Notes: generated from the sequence alone by a model not told the origin. A stretch of 64,000 nucleotides of DNA from Clostridiaceae bacterium M8S5 (GCA_029227815.1 CP118523.1:4030001-4094000); one strand, 5' to 3'. Shown: positions 11,001 through 19,876, numbered from the stretch's first letter. Numbers and translations are program-made.

Positions 11001-11027
11001 ATAATCACTCCTTACTTTGTGAGTGAT

Positions 11028-11060
11028 ATTGTATCAGAGTTTCTTTATTTTATTTGTCAA
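11028..11060 (-). promoter_or_regulatory. spoIIE promoter with 21-bp spacer (Spo0A-type)
   Basis: On the minus strand TTGACA (11055-11060) and TACAAT (11028-11033) are separated by 21 bases. The Bacillus subtilis spoIIE promoter also has sigma-A hexamers 21 bp apart and needs Spo0A-P. The sequence TTTGTCAATA around the -35 resembles a 0A box (TGTCGAA core) with mismatches. It is 28 bases upstream of the start codon. Confidence 0.65.
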
Positions 11061-11274
11061 TAAAGGTAACAGTATAAAAAAATCGTTTTACACAATTTCT
11101 AATTAATTATCATATGGCGCATACTTTTTATTATGTGTGACATTTTACTGTAAAGATTTAAAAAAATAATAATCTCAGTTTTTGAATTTATTTGATACAT
11201 GTATAATTTATATTTTTATTTTTATTAGTTTTATCGCCATAAAATATAGATATATCAATTTATTTCTGAGTAAA

Positions 11275-11318
11275 AAAATACTCTATATGACATATATCTA
11301 TCATAAATAGAGTATTTT
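11275..11318. terminator. Hairpin between yabR and spoIIE
   Basis: A 12-base inverted repeat (11275-11286 with 11307-11318, core ATACTCTAT/ATAGAGTAT) has A/T runs on both sides and could act in either direction. Confidence 0.5.
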
Positions 11319-11449
11319 ATATTATTTGTATCTTTCGACAAATAAAAATTAAGTTTAAGTATATAAATAACTCAATAATTTCAAAATTATCTACTAAAAA
11401 TTCAAATAGACAACACTTTGGTATGTGTAAAATGCAATGCATCAAGACA

Positions 11450-11535
11450 TATTAGAGTTTGAGCGTACTTTGTAGTACGTGAATAAACTAAAATTTTGAT
11501 AACGCCGTAGTTTACCATATAAAGCGTTTAAACTA
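11450..11535. repeat. Possible palindromic intergenic repeat, different type
   Basis: A compact hairpin, CGTACTTTGTAGTACG (11464-11479), is followed by GTGAATAAACTAAAATTTTG and CGCCGTAGTTT. The layout (central hairpin, GTGA, AATTTT, then ACGCCGTAG) recalls the CAGACTGTAG repeats found elsewhere in the window, but the sequence is not clearly the same and only one copy is seen. Confidence 0.3.
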
Positions 11536-11617
11536 AAAAAATGAAATAATGGCACATCATATCACTGTGCCATTATCTATATAAACCCGATTTTCGGTTT
11601 TATTATCAACATATATA

Positions 11618-12019
11618 TTAACGAGATTTATAATTTCCTTTTTTCGATTCTCTTGTTTTAAGTTGATCCTGTCTCTCTGTACTATCTTTTAAAAATTGCA
11701 TCATTTTATCTTCAAAAGACATATTTCGTTGTATACGTTCAGTTTTGTTGCTCCAGTCTACCTGTGTAGGCTGTTTATGGCTTCTCTTTGGTTTAGCTTG
11801 TCTTATAGATAAACTTATCTTTCCTCCTTCAATAGATAAAACTTTCACATTTACCTTTTGTTTGTTTTTAAGATGCTTTTTAATATCACTAACGTATTCA
11901 TGTGATACCTCTGATATGTGGACTAATCCAGTCTCTCCTTCTGGTAGCTGAACAAACGCACCAAAGTTTGTTATGCCTGTAACTGTGCCTTCAACTACAT
12001 TTCCTACTTTAACTGGCAT
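11618..12019 (-). CDS. yabR: S1-domain RNA-binding protein (YabR/GSP13-like)
   Basis: This 133-residue protein has one S1 OB-fold (residues 1-72) with the typical VGNVVEGTVTGITNFGAFV opening and a HISEVS loop, followed by a basic tail that probably binds RNA. It occupies the position of Bacillus yabR, between divIC and spoIIE. Members associate with ribosomes or act as general stress proteins; the precise role is not known. The ATG at 12019 has AGGAGG twelve bases upstream, a slightly long spacing. Confidence 0.9.
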   Translation of the reverse strand: MPVKVGNVVEGTVTGITNFGAFVQLPEGETGLVHISEVSHEYVSDIKKHLKNKQKVNVKVLSIEGGKISLSIRQAKPKRSHKQPTQVDWSNKTERIQRNMSFEDKMMQFLKDSTERQDQLKTRESKKGNYKSR

Positions 12020-12326
12020 AAATTAATTATTCCTCCTTTAAAAATACTGTTTTAATTTTTTAAAGTATATTTTATTTTCTCAATACATCAATAATAACAT
12101 AATAAATATAATATGTCTATATTCGCTTTTATAACAAAAATGCAATTTTTTTGTATATTACTAATTTAACCCTTTATTTTACTTTCAGGCTAAATAATCA
12201 TTTGCTAAGTTTTACATTTTTATTTATATTAAACTTTCATTAGAAAGTATTACATACCTTAATGGTGGTTTTATTATCAATACATTGCAACAATACTTTA
12301 AAAAACAGCATTCTCAGGGGACAATA
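12020..12326. other. Intergenic region between divIC and yabR
   Basis: These 307 AT-rich bases contain no open reading frame of note. A short ACTTTC/GAAAGT hairpin near 12234-12249 is the only structure seen. Confidence 0.4.
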
Positions 12327-12635
12327 TTATTCTTTATCCTTTTTCTCATCTTCGTTTGTTTTTTCAATATAAATATATTCTCCTGGTTTAGCCATCTTGA
12401 GATCATCTCTAGCTACTGATTCAACAAATTCAGTAGATTTACCCTTTTCAGTTTTTTCCTGTAAGTCTTCAATTTGACTTTCTATTTTTTTATTTTCTTC
12501 CTCTCTAATAGCTATTTGATCCTCTAAATCATTTATAAGCATTACTTTTTTTATACAAATACTAAAAAAGTAAATTACAACAAACATGATTACTATATTT
12601 CCTATGCTAAATAGCTTGCTCTTTCTTTTTTTCAT
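12327..12635 (-). CDS. divIC: Septum formation initiator DivIC (FtsB family)
   Basis: This 102-residue bitopic membrane protein of the divisome has a short basic N-terminus, one membrane helix (about 12-30) and an extracellular coiled coil (about 33-65, rich in Glu/Lys/Gln heptads). The conserved C-terminal segment is FVESVARDDLKMAKPGE. In Bacillus, DivIC pairs with FtsL and DivIB to activate septal wall synthesis. It lies downstream of yabQ with a 48-base gap in the yabP-yabQ-divIC run. Confidence 0.93.
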   Translation of the reverse strand: MKKRKSKLFSIGNIVIMFVVIYFFSICIKKVMLINDLEDQIAIREEENKKIESQIEDLQEKTEKGKSTEFVESVARDDLKMAKPGEYIYIEKTNEDEKKDKE

Positions 12636-12683
12636 ATTTTATCCTTTCCCATCTTTTTTATACTTTACCAGTTTGTAGTTTAG

Positions 12684-13196
12684 TCAATGCTTTTTAAATA
12701 AGATGTATTTGGCATGTTTTTTTATATCATATATTATTCTATGTGGTAGACTCAAAACCCTTTTTATTCGCTTTTTGTGTCTTTTTAATCTATAATCCAC
12801 TTTATTTTGAATTTTTTTCCTTATTATACTCATGTATTTTAGTGGTAGTGTTACGTATCCTGTAATATATGTAATTCCTTTTATTAAATATCTTGTGATT
12901 TTTAATAATACTTTCATTACAAACCTACTTAGTAACAAAGTATAAATGATTACCCCCAATAAAAACCCTATAAACACATATCCTCTTAGTTGTCCCCAAT
13001 TGCTATAAAAAAGTATTCCTACTGAAATTATAGATACCAGTATCCAAAATAACAAATCTTCAATAATGGTTGCCACACGCTTTGGTCTTATAAAAAATCT
13101 AAACACTCTATATAAGTCATATATAAATCCAATGATTAACCCACCATAAACTGTGGTTAAGAATATTATTACTTGATCCTTTGTTAATACATACAT
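12684..13196 (-). CDS. yabQ: Spore cortex biosynthesis protein YabQ
   Basis: This 170-residue membrane protein has several predicted helices (about 7-27, 47-63 and 71-90) and a very basic C-terminal half. The conserved start, with GLIIGFIYDLYRVFRFF (19-35), is typical of YabQ. In Bacillus it is made in the mother cell, sits in the outer forespore membrane and is needed for cortex formation. The gene begins 17 bases after the end of yabP, so both are probably in one sporulation operon. Confidence 0.92.
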   Translation of the reverse strand: MYVLTKDQVIIFLTTVYGGLIIGFIYDLYRVFRFFIRPKRVATIIEDLLFWILVSIISVGILFYSNWGQLRGYVFIGFLLGVIIYTLLLSRFVMKVLLKITRYLIKGITYITGYVTLPLKYMSIIRKKIQNKVDYRLKRHKKRIKRVLSLPHRIIYDIKKHAKYILFKKH

Positions 13197-13213
13197 ATAA
13201 ACACCTCATAGCG

Positions 13214-13489
13214 CTATTTAAACATATTTTTTAGTAATCCTTTTTTACTATTAAATGATTTATTGCTATATACTATAGAATCTATTTGGCCTTCTATTTT
13301 CAGATTAGCATCATCCAGATTTAATTTATTAATGTTCAAATTTTCTCCTTTTATTGTTATTAATCCGTTTGTAGAAACTATTACTATGATATTTTCATTA
13401 AATTTGTCTACATGCTCTACTCCACTTACTGTAAGCTTTTTTCTGTCTTCTAGGTATACGTTTTGGTTTGCGTTAGTGTTATTATTCAT
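13214..13489 (-). CDS. yabP: Spore coat/cortex assembly protein YabP
   Basis: This 91-residue protein belongs to the YabP/YqfC family. The conserved part is LEDRKKLTVSGVEHVDKFNE followed by the ITIKGENLNI strand pair. The start is set at ATG 13489, which follows GGGGG; the frame is open to 13513, but that ATG has no ribosome binding site. Bacillus yabP is a sigma-E gene in the same position, just before yabQ. A strong terminator separates it from rlbA upstream, so yabP probably has its own sporulation promoter in the 60 bases between. Confidence 0.92.
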   Translation of the reverse strand: MNNNTNANQNVYLEDRKKLTVSGVEHVDKFNENIIVIVSTNGLITIKGENLNINKLNLDDANLKIEGQIDSIVYSNKSFNSKKGLLKNMFK

Positions 13490-13552
13490 ACTTATACCCC
13501 CTTTACTACTCATGTTAATGAATATGTTTTTTCCCTTGATTTTATTACTAAA

Positions 13553-13589
13553 AAAGACTGGCTAAGTAATAATTACTTAGCCAGTCTTT
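13553..13589 (-). terminator. Strong terminator after rlbA
   Basis: A perfect 17-bp stem (13553-13569 with 13573-13589, core GACTGGCTAAG) with a 3-base loop is followed on the minus strand by a run of T. It lies 15 bases past the rlbA stop. Confidence 0.9.
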
Positions 13590-13603
13590 AATTTTGCTTG
13601 TTT

Positions 13604-13846
13604 TTATTCAAGTATCTTATACATTTTACATGCATCTTCTTTGGTAACATGCTCTAAAAGCTCTAATATTTCTATCTTTAATTCTTTAGCTCCAAAATTT
13701 ATTTGCAGTATATCACCAGCTGACACTTCTGTTCCTGGTTTTGCTTCTTTATTGTTTAGTAGTACTTTACCTTTCTCACATGCTTCTTTAGCTAGTGTTC
13801 TTCTTTTTATTATTCTTGAATTTTTTAAAAATTTATCTATTCTCAT
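13604..13846 (-). CDS. rlbA: S4-domain RNA-binding protein RlbA (YabO/HslR family)
   Basis: This 80-residue protein consists of one S4 RNA-binding domain: MRIDKFLKNSRIIKRRT, then a GKVLLNNKEAKPGTEV turn. It is the YabO/RlbA/RqcP family. RqcP helps add alanine tails to stalled nascent chains on the 50S subunit during ribosome quality control in Bacillus. The position between mazG and yabP is conserved in Firmicutes. The ATG at 13846 follows AAAGGAGTG. Confidence 0.93.
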   Translation of the reverse strand: MRIDKFLKNSRIIKRRTLAKEACEKGKVLLNNKEAKPGTEVSAGDILQINFGAKELKIEILELLEHVTKEDACKMYKILE

Positions 13847-13962
13847 ATATACACTCCTTTACTTTCTAAGGCTTACAGGTATGAGTCTTACTTTATAAAA
13901 ATATTATTTCTAAGTTATCAACATAGCTTTTAAGCATGTTTATTTATTTCTCATTATTTTGT

Positions 13963-13992
13963 AAAAAATCAGGTCTAAAGACCTGATTTTTT
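13963..13992 (-). terminator. Terminator after the HU gene
   Basis: A 13-bp perfect stem (13963-13975 with 13980-13992, core ATCAGGTC/GACCTGAT) and a TAAA loop end in a T-run on the minus strand. It overlaps the HU stop codon by one base. Confidence 0.9.
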
Positions 13993-14270
13993 TACTTATT
14001 AACTGCTTCTTTTAAAGTTTTACCAGCTTTAAATACTGGAGCTTTTGATGCTGGAATTGTGATCTTTTGTTTTGGATCTCTTGGATTTCTTCCTTCTCTT
14101 TCTTTACGATGTCTAACTTCGAATGTTCCAAATCCAACCAACTGAACTTTATCTCCATTTTCAAGAGCCTCTTTTACACTTTCCATAAAAGCATTTAAAG
14201 CGCTTTCAGCATCTTTTTTTGTCAAATTGCTTTTTTCAGCTATGCTTGTGATAAGATCTGATTTGTTCAT
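13992..14270 (-). CDS. hup: HU-family DNA-binding protein
   Basis: HU is the 92-residue histone-like dimeric protein that bends and compacts DNA. It shows the standard N-terminal helices (MNKSDLITSIAEKS, then TKKDAESALNAF), the GFGTFEVRHRKEREGRNPR beta-arm and the FKAGKTLKEAVN end. The ATG at 14270 follows GGGAGG, and an immediate terminator suggests a single-gene, highly expressed unit. In Bacillus the HU gene lies elsewhere; its place between mazG and rlbA is usual in Clostridia. Confidence 0.97.
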   Translation of the reverse strand: MNKSDLITSIAEKSNLTKKDAESALNAFMESVKEALENGDKVQLVGFGTFEVRHRKEREGRNPRDPKQKITIPASKAPVFKAGKTLKEAVNK

Positions 14271-14390
14271 TAATATACCTCCCTATTTTTGAACTATAAA
14301 CTCAGTCATGTAGCCATAAGACAATACTAATATAATTTACTATTATTCTATGAATCTTTATAAAATCCTTCTTTTGTAGTATTATTTTTT

Positions 14391-15866
14391 CTAATTTTTT
14401 ATGTTTTTATGTGTTTTTGCTGTATTCCATGCTTTTTCCATCTCTGATAAGCTCATTTCTTTCATGTCTTTTCCCATTTTTTTACTTTCATCTTCTATGA
14501 ATTTGAACCTGTATATGAATTTATCTATTGTGCCAAGTAATGCAATTTCAGGGTTAATATCACAAAACCTACTCAAATTGACTACAGAAAAGAATAAATC
14601 TCCTAGTTCCTTTGATGTACTATCTTTATCTTTTAGTTCTATTGCTTCTTCTAGCTCCTGTAGCTCTTCTTTTACCTTGCTTATCACCTCATCAGTACTA
14701 TCCCAATCAAATCCTACTTTAGCGGCTTTATTTTGTATTTTATAGCTTCTAATGAGTGCTGATAAACTTTTTGGAACTTCTTCTAGCTTTTTTGTATAAG
14801 ACTGAATATTTTTTTCTTTTTCCTTTATGCTATCCCATATTTGTTTTACCTCTTTAGCATTGTGGGCTGTTTGATTACTGAACACATGCGGATGCCTTGT
14901 AACTAGCTTTTTAGCAAGGTTACTCATAACATCCCACAAAGTAAATGTCCCTTCTTCTTTTGCTATCTGAGAGTGGAATATCACTTGTAAAAGCAAATCT
15001 CCCAGTTCTTCTATTAAGTTGTCTACATCATTGTTGTCTATCGCCTCTACTACTTCATAGGCTTCTTCTAGCACATATTCTCTTAACGATTCATGCGTTT
15101 GCTTCATATCCCAAGGACATCCGTCCTTGCTTCTTAATCTTTCCATTATTGTTAACAAGTCATGGAGATTATATACTTTTTTTGCTGAAATATCTATTGC
15201 AGGTATTAAAATACATGAAAGATGGTTCAAATCTGACATTCTATCTAGTTCATATATCTGTATTTCAGCAGATGTCAGACTGATTTCGTCCTTATTTTTA
15301 CTCAAAAAATAAATTTTATACTCATCACCATATATTTCACTTAAATATAATTTAATCTCTGTTGCGATTATTTTATCATATATATTTGTAACTATGTTAT
15401 CGCTATTTATGTCTATATAATGGTTTCCAATATCTAATGAATTTATAATCTTCAAGCTGTTATCGCTATTTCTTCTTGTAGTTCTTAATACTTCATCTAC
15501 TATACTAACGCTGCCTAGTAATTTGAGTTTGATGATCCCTGCTGCTTCTTTTTTTAATAACAGCTGACTAACCTTGTCCGATACCATAGGATTTCCAGGA
15601 GTACAATATACTATCTTACCTTGCTCTAATGATTTTTTTATTAAATCATCGGCTATCATATTATATACATCATCAAAAGATTCACCTTTTTCATATATAT
15701 AATCATAGGTATCAAAGTCTATTTTATTTTCAATCAAATAATCTACTACTTCATGCTTTTTGGTTCTTAAATATATCTTTCTTGCTTCTTCAATAGCTTT
15801 AGCTGCGGATAATGTCAATGAGTCATATCCTCTATACCCTAAACCTATTATTGTTATTTCACACAT
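14391..15866 (-). CDS. mazG: MazG with N-terminal tetrapyrrole-methylase-like domain (YabN type)
   Basis: This 491-residue fusion joins an N-terminal SAM-dependent tetrapyrrole/diphthamide methylase-like domain (about 1-220; CTPGNPMVSD at 88-97) to two MazG nucleotide pyrophosphohydrolase repeats. The first repeat starts near residue 243 with KDGCPWDMKQTH and carries EEAYE and EELGD metal ligands. The second contains KEELQELEEAI and KELGDLFFSVVN. MazG hydrolyses NTPs or dNTPs to monophosphates and is thought to sanitise pools. The methylase-like part is of unknown activity. The same fusion stands at this locus in Bacillus (yabN). Confidence 0.95.
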   Translation of the reverse strand: MCEITIIGLGYRGYDSLTLSAAKAIEEARKIYLRTKKHEVVDYLIENKIDFDTYDYIYEKGESFDDVYNMIADDLIKKSLEQGKIVYCTPGNPMVSDKVSQLLLKKEAAGIIKLKLLGSVSIVDEVLRTTRRNSDNSLKIINSLDIGNHYIDINSDNIVTNIYDKIIATEIKLYLSEIYGDEYKIYFLSKNKDEISLTSAEIQIYELDRMSDLNHLSCILIPAIDISAKKVYNLHDLLTIMERLRSKDGCPWDMKQTHESLREYVLEEAYEVVEAIDNNDVDNLIEELGDLLLQVIFHSQIAKEEGTFTLWDVMSNLAKKLVTRHPHVFSNQTAHNAKEVKQIWDSIKEKEKNIQSYTKKLEEVPKSLSALIRSYKIQNKAAKVGFDWDSTDEVISKVKEELQELEEAIELKDKDSTSKELGDLFFSVVNLSRFCDINPEIALLGTIDKFIYRFKFIEDESKKMGKDMKEMSLSEMEKAWNTAKTHKNIKN

Positions 15867-15901
15867 GATTACACCACCTGTATTACTACCTATTTTGTAA
15901 C

Positions 15902-17509
15902 TTATTTAAATATACCCACTCTTTTTAACACTCTTACTATTTTATCTCCTTTAGGTACAATCTGAAAATCTTTTTCAGTTATTGCACCTGTTACAAACAA
16001 CGCTAATACATATACTACTCCACCTATAGCTACTGCTAATAGCGTTGCTAATTTATCTGAAATCACACTACTTATTCCTATATATGATACTTTTACCACT
16101 ACTAGCATCAGAATCGCTGATATCGCTGGTTTTACAAACACTTCTATAATATTAGGTCTAATATTTACGTATTTTTTAACTGATATATAATTCAATATAC
16201 TAGCTACTGCGTATGCAATTATTGTCCCTATTATTGCTCCATATATTCCTATACCTTTTATGCCTGTTAGTGTATAGGATATTATGACCTTAAATATTGC
16301 ACCTATAATAAGATTTCTTACTGGTATAAACGGTTTTCCTACTGCCTGTAGTATACCCGTCATTGACTGTACTAATGCTAGGAATATAACGCTAAAAGCT
16401 AACACCGATAACATAGAACCTGCGCTTTCTTGTGTCTCTAATGGTCTAGTATAATACAACAATTTTATTATTGGTGTTGCTAGAGCATATAATCCTAGTG
16501 CACAAGGTAATCCTACAACTAATGATACTCTTATACCTGATATTGATAATTTTCTTACGTTTCTATAGTCAGATGTAGCATAAACAGATGCTATAGCTGG
16601 TACTAAGCTCATTGCTAGTGCTATTGAAAATACCTGAGGAAAGTTTATCAGAGTTTGTGCCATACCTGACATCTGTCCAAAGAGCTTTGTTACTTCCTTC
16701 TCTGTATAACCTATTAATTGAAGCTTTCTACCTATTATAGCAACATCTATGCTGTTTATCAAAGGAACTATTGCCGCCCCTATTGTAATAGGTATAGCTA
16801 TCATTAATATACTTTTAATTATATTAGATGTATTATCTGTTATATCAGATGCATCTCTTCTTATTTCAGTCTTTATATCATTTCGCTTATACACATATAT
16901 TATTACCATCAAGATAGTTCCGCCTATTGCTCCTGCCGAAGCACCAAATGCGGCTCCACCTGCAGCCTTATCTAAGCCACTGTCTAATAAATATTTTGCC
17001 AAAAATAATCCTACTCCTACTCTTAGCAATTGCTCTACCATTTGAGAACTTGCTGTTGGGAGCATACTTTGTCTACCTTGAAAATATCCTCTTATTGCAG
17101 ACATTATTGGTACAAATAGTAATGCTGGTGTAAGTGCTATCATTGAATAATATGCTTTTGGCCTTCCATAATAGTTAACTATGTACTTGCTTCCAAATAA
17201 TATTATTGAAGATGTAAGCACCCCACCTATGACTAGACCTAAAAAAGATATCTTAAATATCTTATGTGCATTTTTATATTGCCCTAACGCCCTCTTCTCA
17301 GATACTAGCTTAGCCACTGCAACCGGTAGTCCTGCTGTAGAAATAGCAAACAATAAATTGTATATAGGATATGAAGTCTGAAAATATCCCATACCTTCGC
17401 TACCTATCATATTAATCAGTGGTATCCTATAAAATGCCCCTAGTATTTTTATAAATATCCCAGCTACCCCTAATATTACAGCACCTTGTAAAAAAGATTT
17501 CTTACTCAT
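15902..17509 (-). CDS. spoVB: SpoVB-like MOP-superfamily flippase, copy 1
   Basis: This 535-residue protein has about 14 membrane helices and belongs to the MVF/MOP group of lipid-linked oligosaccharide flippases. SpoVB-type members are needed for spore cortex peptidoglycan and probably flip lipid II or related precursors. The start MSKKSFLQGAVILGVAGI is family-typical. The ATG at 17509 follows AGGAGG. It is a tandem duplicate of the next gene upstream (17765-19372): by eye well over 80% of residues match, and about 130 bases of leader are copied too. It lies between spoVT and mazG as in Bacillus (yabM), where there is one copy. Confidence 0.93.
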   Translation of the reverse strand: MSKKSFLQGAVILGVAGIFIKILGAFYRIPLINMIGSEGMGYFQTSYPIYNLLFAISTAGLPVAVAKLVSEKRALGQYKNAHKIFKISFLGLVIGGVLTSSIILFGSKYIVNYYGRPKAYYSMIALTPALLFVPIMSAIRGYFQGRQSMLPTASSQMVEQLLRVGVGLFLAKYLLDSGLDKAAGGAAFGASAGAIGGTILMVIIYVYKRNDIKTEIRRDASDITDNTSNIIKSILMIAIPITIGAAIVPLINSIDVAIIGRKLQLIGYTEKEVTKLFGQMSGMAQTLINFPQVFSIALAMSLVPAIASVYATSDYRNVRKLSISGIRVSLVVGLPCALGLYALATPIIKLLYYTRPLETQESAGSMLSVLAFSVIFLALVQSMTGILQAVGKPFIPVRNLIIGAIFKVIISYTLTGIKGIGIYGAIIGTIIAYAVASILNYISVKKYVNIRPNIIEVFVKPAISAILMLVVVKVSYIGISSVISDKLATLLAVAIGGVVYVLALFVTGAITEKDFQIVPKGDKIVRVLKRVGIFK

Positions 17510-17605
17510 TAACTACCTCCTAAAGACTCTGCCATTATTTCATGTTGTTCACTATTATGCTTTTTTGTCTTATTTTATGTGAACAACTTAGGCTCTAACA
17601 TTACT

Positions 17606-17614
17606 ATTATAGCA
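17606..17614 (-). promoter_or_regulatory. Extended -10 element upstream of spoVB copy 1
   Basis: TGCTATAAT on the minus strand, about 97 bases before the start codon, has no good -35. The same element precedes the second copy at 19467-19475. Between it and the gene the leader can form a GTTGTTCAC/GTGAACAAC stem. Confidence 0.5.
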
Positions 17615-17716
17615 AATTTTGATGATTAATTAAATAAAAACCTCCTAGCGATGTGTCATACTTATTGTTAAGTTTTATCGACACGTTTAGTTATTATTAC
17701 CATAATACTAATTTAT

Positions 17717-17756
17717 AAAACAAAGAAGCTCTCTAATGAGACAGCTTCTTTGTTTT
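17717..17756 (-). terminator. Terminator between the two spoVB copies
   Basis: A 14-bp stem AAAACAAAGAAGCT/AGCTTCTTTGTTTT (17717-17730 with 17743-17756) is followed by a T-rich stretch on the minus strand, 8 bases past the stop of copy 2. Confidence 0.85.
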
Positions 17757-17764
17757 AACTATAA

Positions 17765-19372
17765 CTATCTAAACATCCCTACCCTTTTTAGTATCTTCAC
17801 TATCTCGTCACCTTTAGGAACAATCTGAAAGTCTCTCTCAGTTATTGCACCTGTTATAAATAATGCTATAGCATATACTACTCCACCTACTATTATTGAT
17901 AAAATCGTTGCTATTTTAGCCGATATCACATTACTAATTCCTATATATGAAATTTTCACTACTACTAGCATCAGAATAGCTGATATTGCTGGTTTGACTA
18001 CCACCTCTATAAAGTTAGGTCTAATATTTACGTATTTTTTAACTGATATATAATTTAGGATACTAGCTACTGCGTAAGCCACTATTGTTCCAATAATAGC
18101 CCCATATATTCCTATACTTTTTATACCTGTTAATATATACGATATTATGACCTTAAATATTGCACCTATGATAAGATTTCTTACTGGTATAAACGGTTTT
18201 CCTACTGCCTGTAGTATTCCCGTCATAGCCTGTACTAATGCTAAAAATATAACACTAAACGCTAACACTGATAGCATAGCTCCTGCGCTTTCTTGTGTCT
18301 CTAATGGTCTAGTATAGTACAACAATTTGATTATAGGTGTCGCTAGAGCATATAATCCTAATGCAGAGGGTAATCCTACAATTAATGATACCCTTATACC
18401 TGATATAGATAGCTTTCTTACATTTCTATAGTCAGATGTAGCATAAACAGATGATATAGCTGGTACTAAACTCATTACTAAAGCTATTGAAAACATTTGT
18501 GGAAAGTTAACCAGTGTTTGAGCCATACCTGTCATCTGACCAAAAAGTTTTGTTGCTTCCTTTTTTGTATAACCAATTATTTGAAGTTTTCTTCCAATGA
18601 TAGCAACATCTATATTGTTCATCAATGGAACTATTGCCGCACCTATTGTAATAGGTATAGCTATCACCAATATACTTCTGATTATATTAGATGTACTATC
18701 TGTCATTTCTGTTTTATCACTTCTAACTTCTATTCCTATAGATTTTCTTTTATATGCATAAATAATCATTATAAGGATTGTCGCGCCTATAGCTCCTGCT
18801 GAAGCACCAAAAGCTGCTCCACCTGCTGCTTTATCTAAACCACTATCTAATAAATATTTTGCTAAAAATAAGCCTACTCCAACCCTAAGCAGTTGCTCTA
18901 CAATTTGCGAACATGCCGTTGGAACCATATTTTGTCTTCCTTGAAAATACCCTCTTATAGCTGCCATTATTGGTACTAATAGTAATGCTGGAGCAAGTGC
19001 AATCATTGAATAGTATGCTTCCTGCCATCCATAGTAATTAACTATGTACTTACTTCCAAATAATATAACCAAAGATGTAAGCACACCACCTATGACTAAA
19101 CCTAAAAAAGATATCTTAAAAATCTTGTGTGCATTTTTATATTGTCCTACTGCCCTCTTTTCAGATACTAATTTCGCTATGGCAACTGGTAGTCCTGCTG
19201 TAGAAATAGCAAATAACAAACTGTATATTGGATATGAAGTCTGATAATATCCTATACCTTCGTCACCTATTATATTAAGTAATGGTATTCTATAAAGTGC
19301 TCCTAGTATTTTTACAAATATCCCTGCTGCCCCTAATATTACAGCACCTTGCAAAAAAGATTTCTTATTCAT
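17765..19372 (-). CDS. spoVB: SpoVB-like MOP-superfamily flippase, copy 2
   Basis: This 535-residue paralogue of the preceding flippase has the same membrane topology. The two proteins align end to end without gaps beyond the first residue; most changes are conservative (Ile/Val/Leu). The start is ATG 19372, six bases after AGGAGG; a TTG codon just before it is less well placed. It has its own promoter-like extended -10 and its own terminator, so the duplicated unit is a complete transcription unit. Both frames are intact, so both copies are probably functional, perhaps with different timing or substrate. Confidence 0.93.
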   Translation of the reverse strand: MNKKSFLQGAVILGAAGIFVKILGALYRIPLLNIIGDEGIGYYQTSYPIYSLLFAISTAGLPVAIAKLVSEKRAVGQYKNAHKIFKISFLGLVIGGVLTSLVILFGSKYIVNYYGWQEAYYSMIALAPALLLVPIMAAIRGYFQGRQNMVPTACSQIVEQLLRVGVGLFLAKYLLDSGLDKAAGGAAFGASAGAIGATILIMIIYAYKRKSIGIEVRSDKTEMTDSTSNIIRSILVIAIPITIGAAIVPLMNNIDVAIIGRKLQIIGYTKKEATKLFGQMTGMAQTLVNFPQMFSIALVMSLVPAISSVYATSDYRNVRKLSISGIRVSLIVGLPSALGLYALATPIIKLLYYTRPLETQESAGAMLSVLAFSVIFLALVQAMTGILQAVGKPFIPVRNLIIGAIFKVIISYILTGIKSIGIYGAIIGTIVAYAVASILNYISVKKYVNIRPNFIEVVVKPAISAILMLVVVKISYIGISNVISAKIATILSIIVGGVVYAIALFITGAITERDFQIVPKGDEIVKILKRVGMFR

Positions 19373-19466
19373 CAACTTCCTCCTAAAGACTCTGTCATTA
19401 TTTCACATTGTCCACTATTACGTTTTTTAGTCTTATTATGTGAACAACTTTGACTCTAACATTTCT

Positions 19467-19475
19467 ATTATAGCA
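19467..19475 (-). promoter_or_regulatory. Extended -10 element upstream of spoVB copy 2
   Basis: TGCTATAAT on the minus strand is identical to the element in front of copy 1 and lies at the same distance from the gene. Confidence 0.5.
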
Positions 19476-19572
19476 AATATTGATGATTAAATAAATCATC
19501 ATTGCTATATTATAAAATATGGAAAGTTTATTGTTAGTTTTTACATCCACCTTGGCTATTATTATATTACTA

Positions 19573-19609
19573 AAAACAAAGAAGCAGTCATAGACCGCCT
19601 CTTTGTTTT
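19573..19609 (-). terminator. Hairpin upstream of spoVB copy 2
   Basis: AAAACAAAGA (19573-19582) pairs with TCTTTGTTTT (19600-19609). It closely resembles the terminator after copy 2, so it may be part of the duplicated segment. Confidence 0.6.
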
Positions 19610-19848
19610 AATCCAACTATTAGATTTGTTTGTAAGTATAGTAATGTGGATAGACAATGTCACCTAAATAGCAAATGCAGTAACAAAACCGATTTGCTTC
19701 TACAGTAGCTGTCACAACTTTTTTGTTTAATTTTTTACGTCTAGTCCCCCTTCCCTTATGTGTTTGTTTTTGTTATTTATCCCACAAATGCAATTTTCTA
19801 GATTTTTAAATGTTAATCCTGCTTTTATAAAACTTTCAACATATATAA

Positions 19849-19876
19849 AAGAGATGCTATTTTATTAACATCTCTT
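19849..19876 (-). terminator. Terminator after spoVT
   Basis: AAGAGATG/CATCTCTT stem (19849-19856 with 19869-19876) followed by T residues on the minus strand, 8 bases past the spoVT stop. Confidence 0.75.

Larger units (their letters stand above)
11001..11617. other. spoIIE-yabR intergenic region
   Basis: These 617 bases hold the spoIIE promoter, an AT-rich stretch, a hairpin at 11275-11318 and a repeat-like stretch near 11450-11535. In Bacillus this interval carries tRNA genes; I see no cloverleaf or GTTCRANNC T-arm here. Confidence 0.5.

Noticed and set aside
11001..11617. tRNA genes, as found between yabR and spoIIE in Bacillus
   Set aside because: No T-arm consensus, acceptor stem or CCA end could be found in this interval on either strand.
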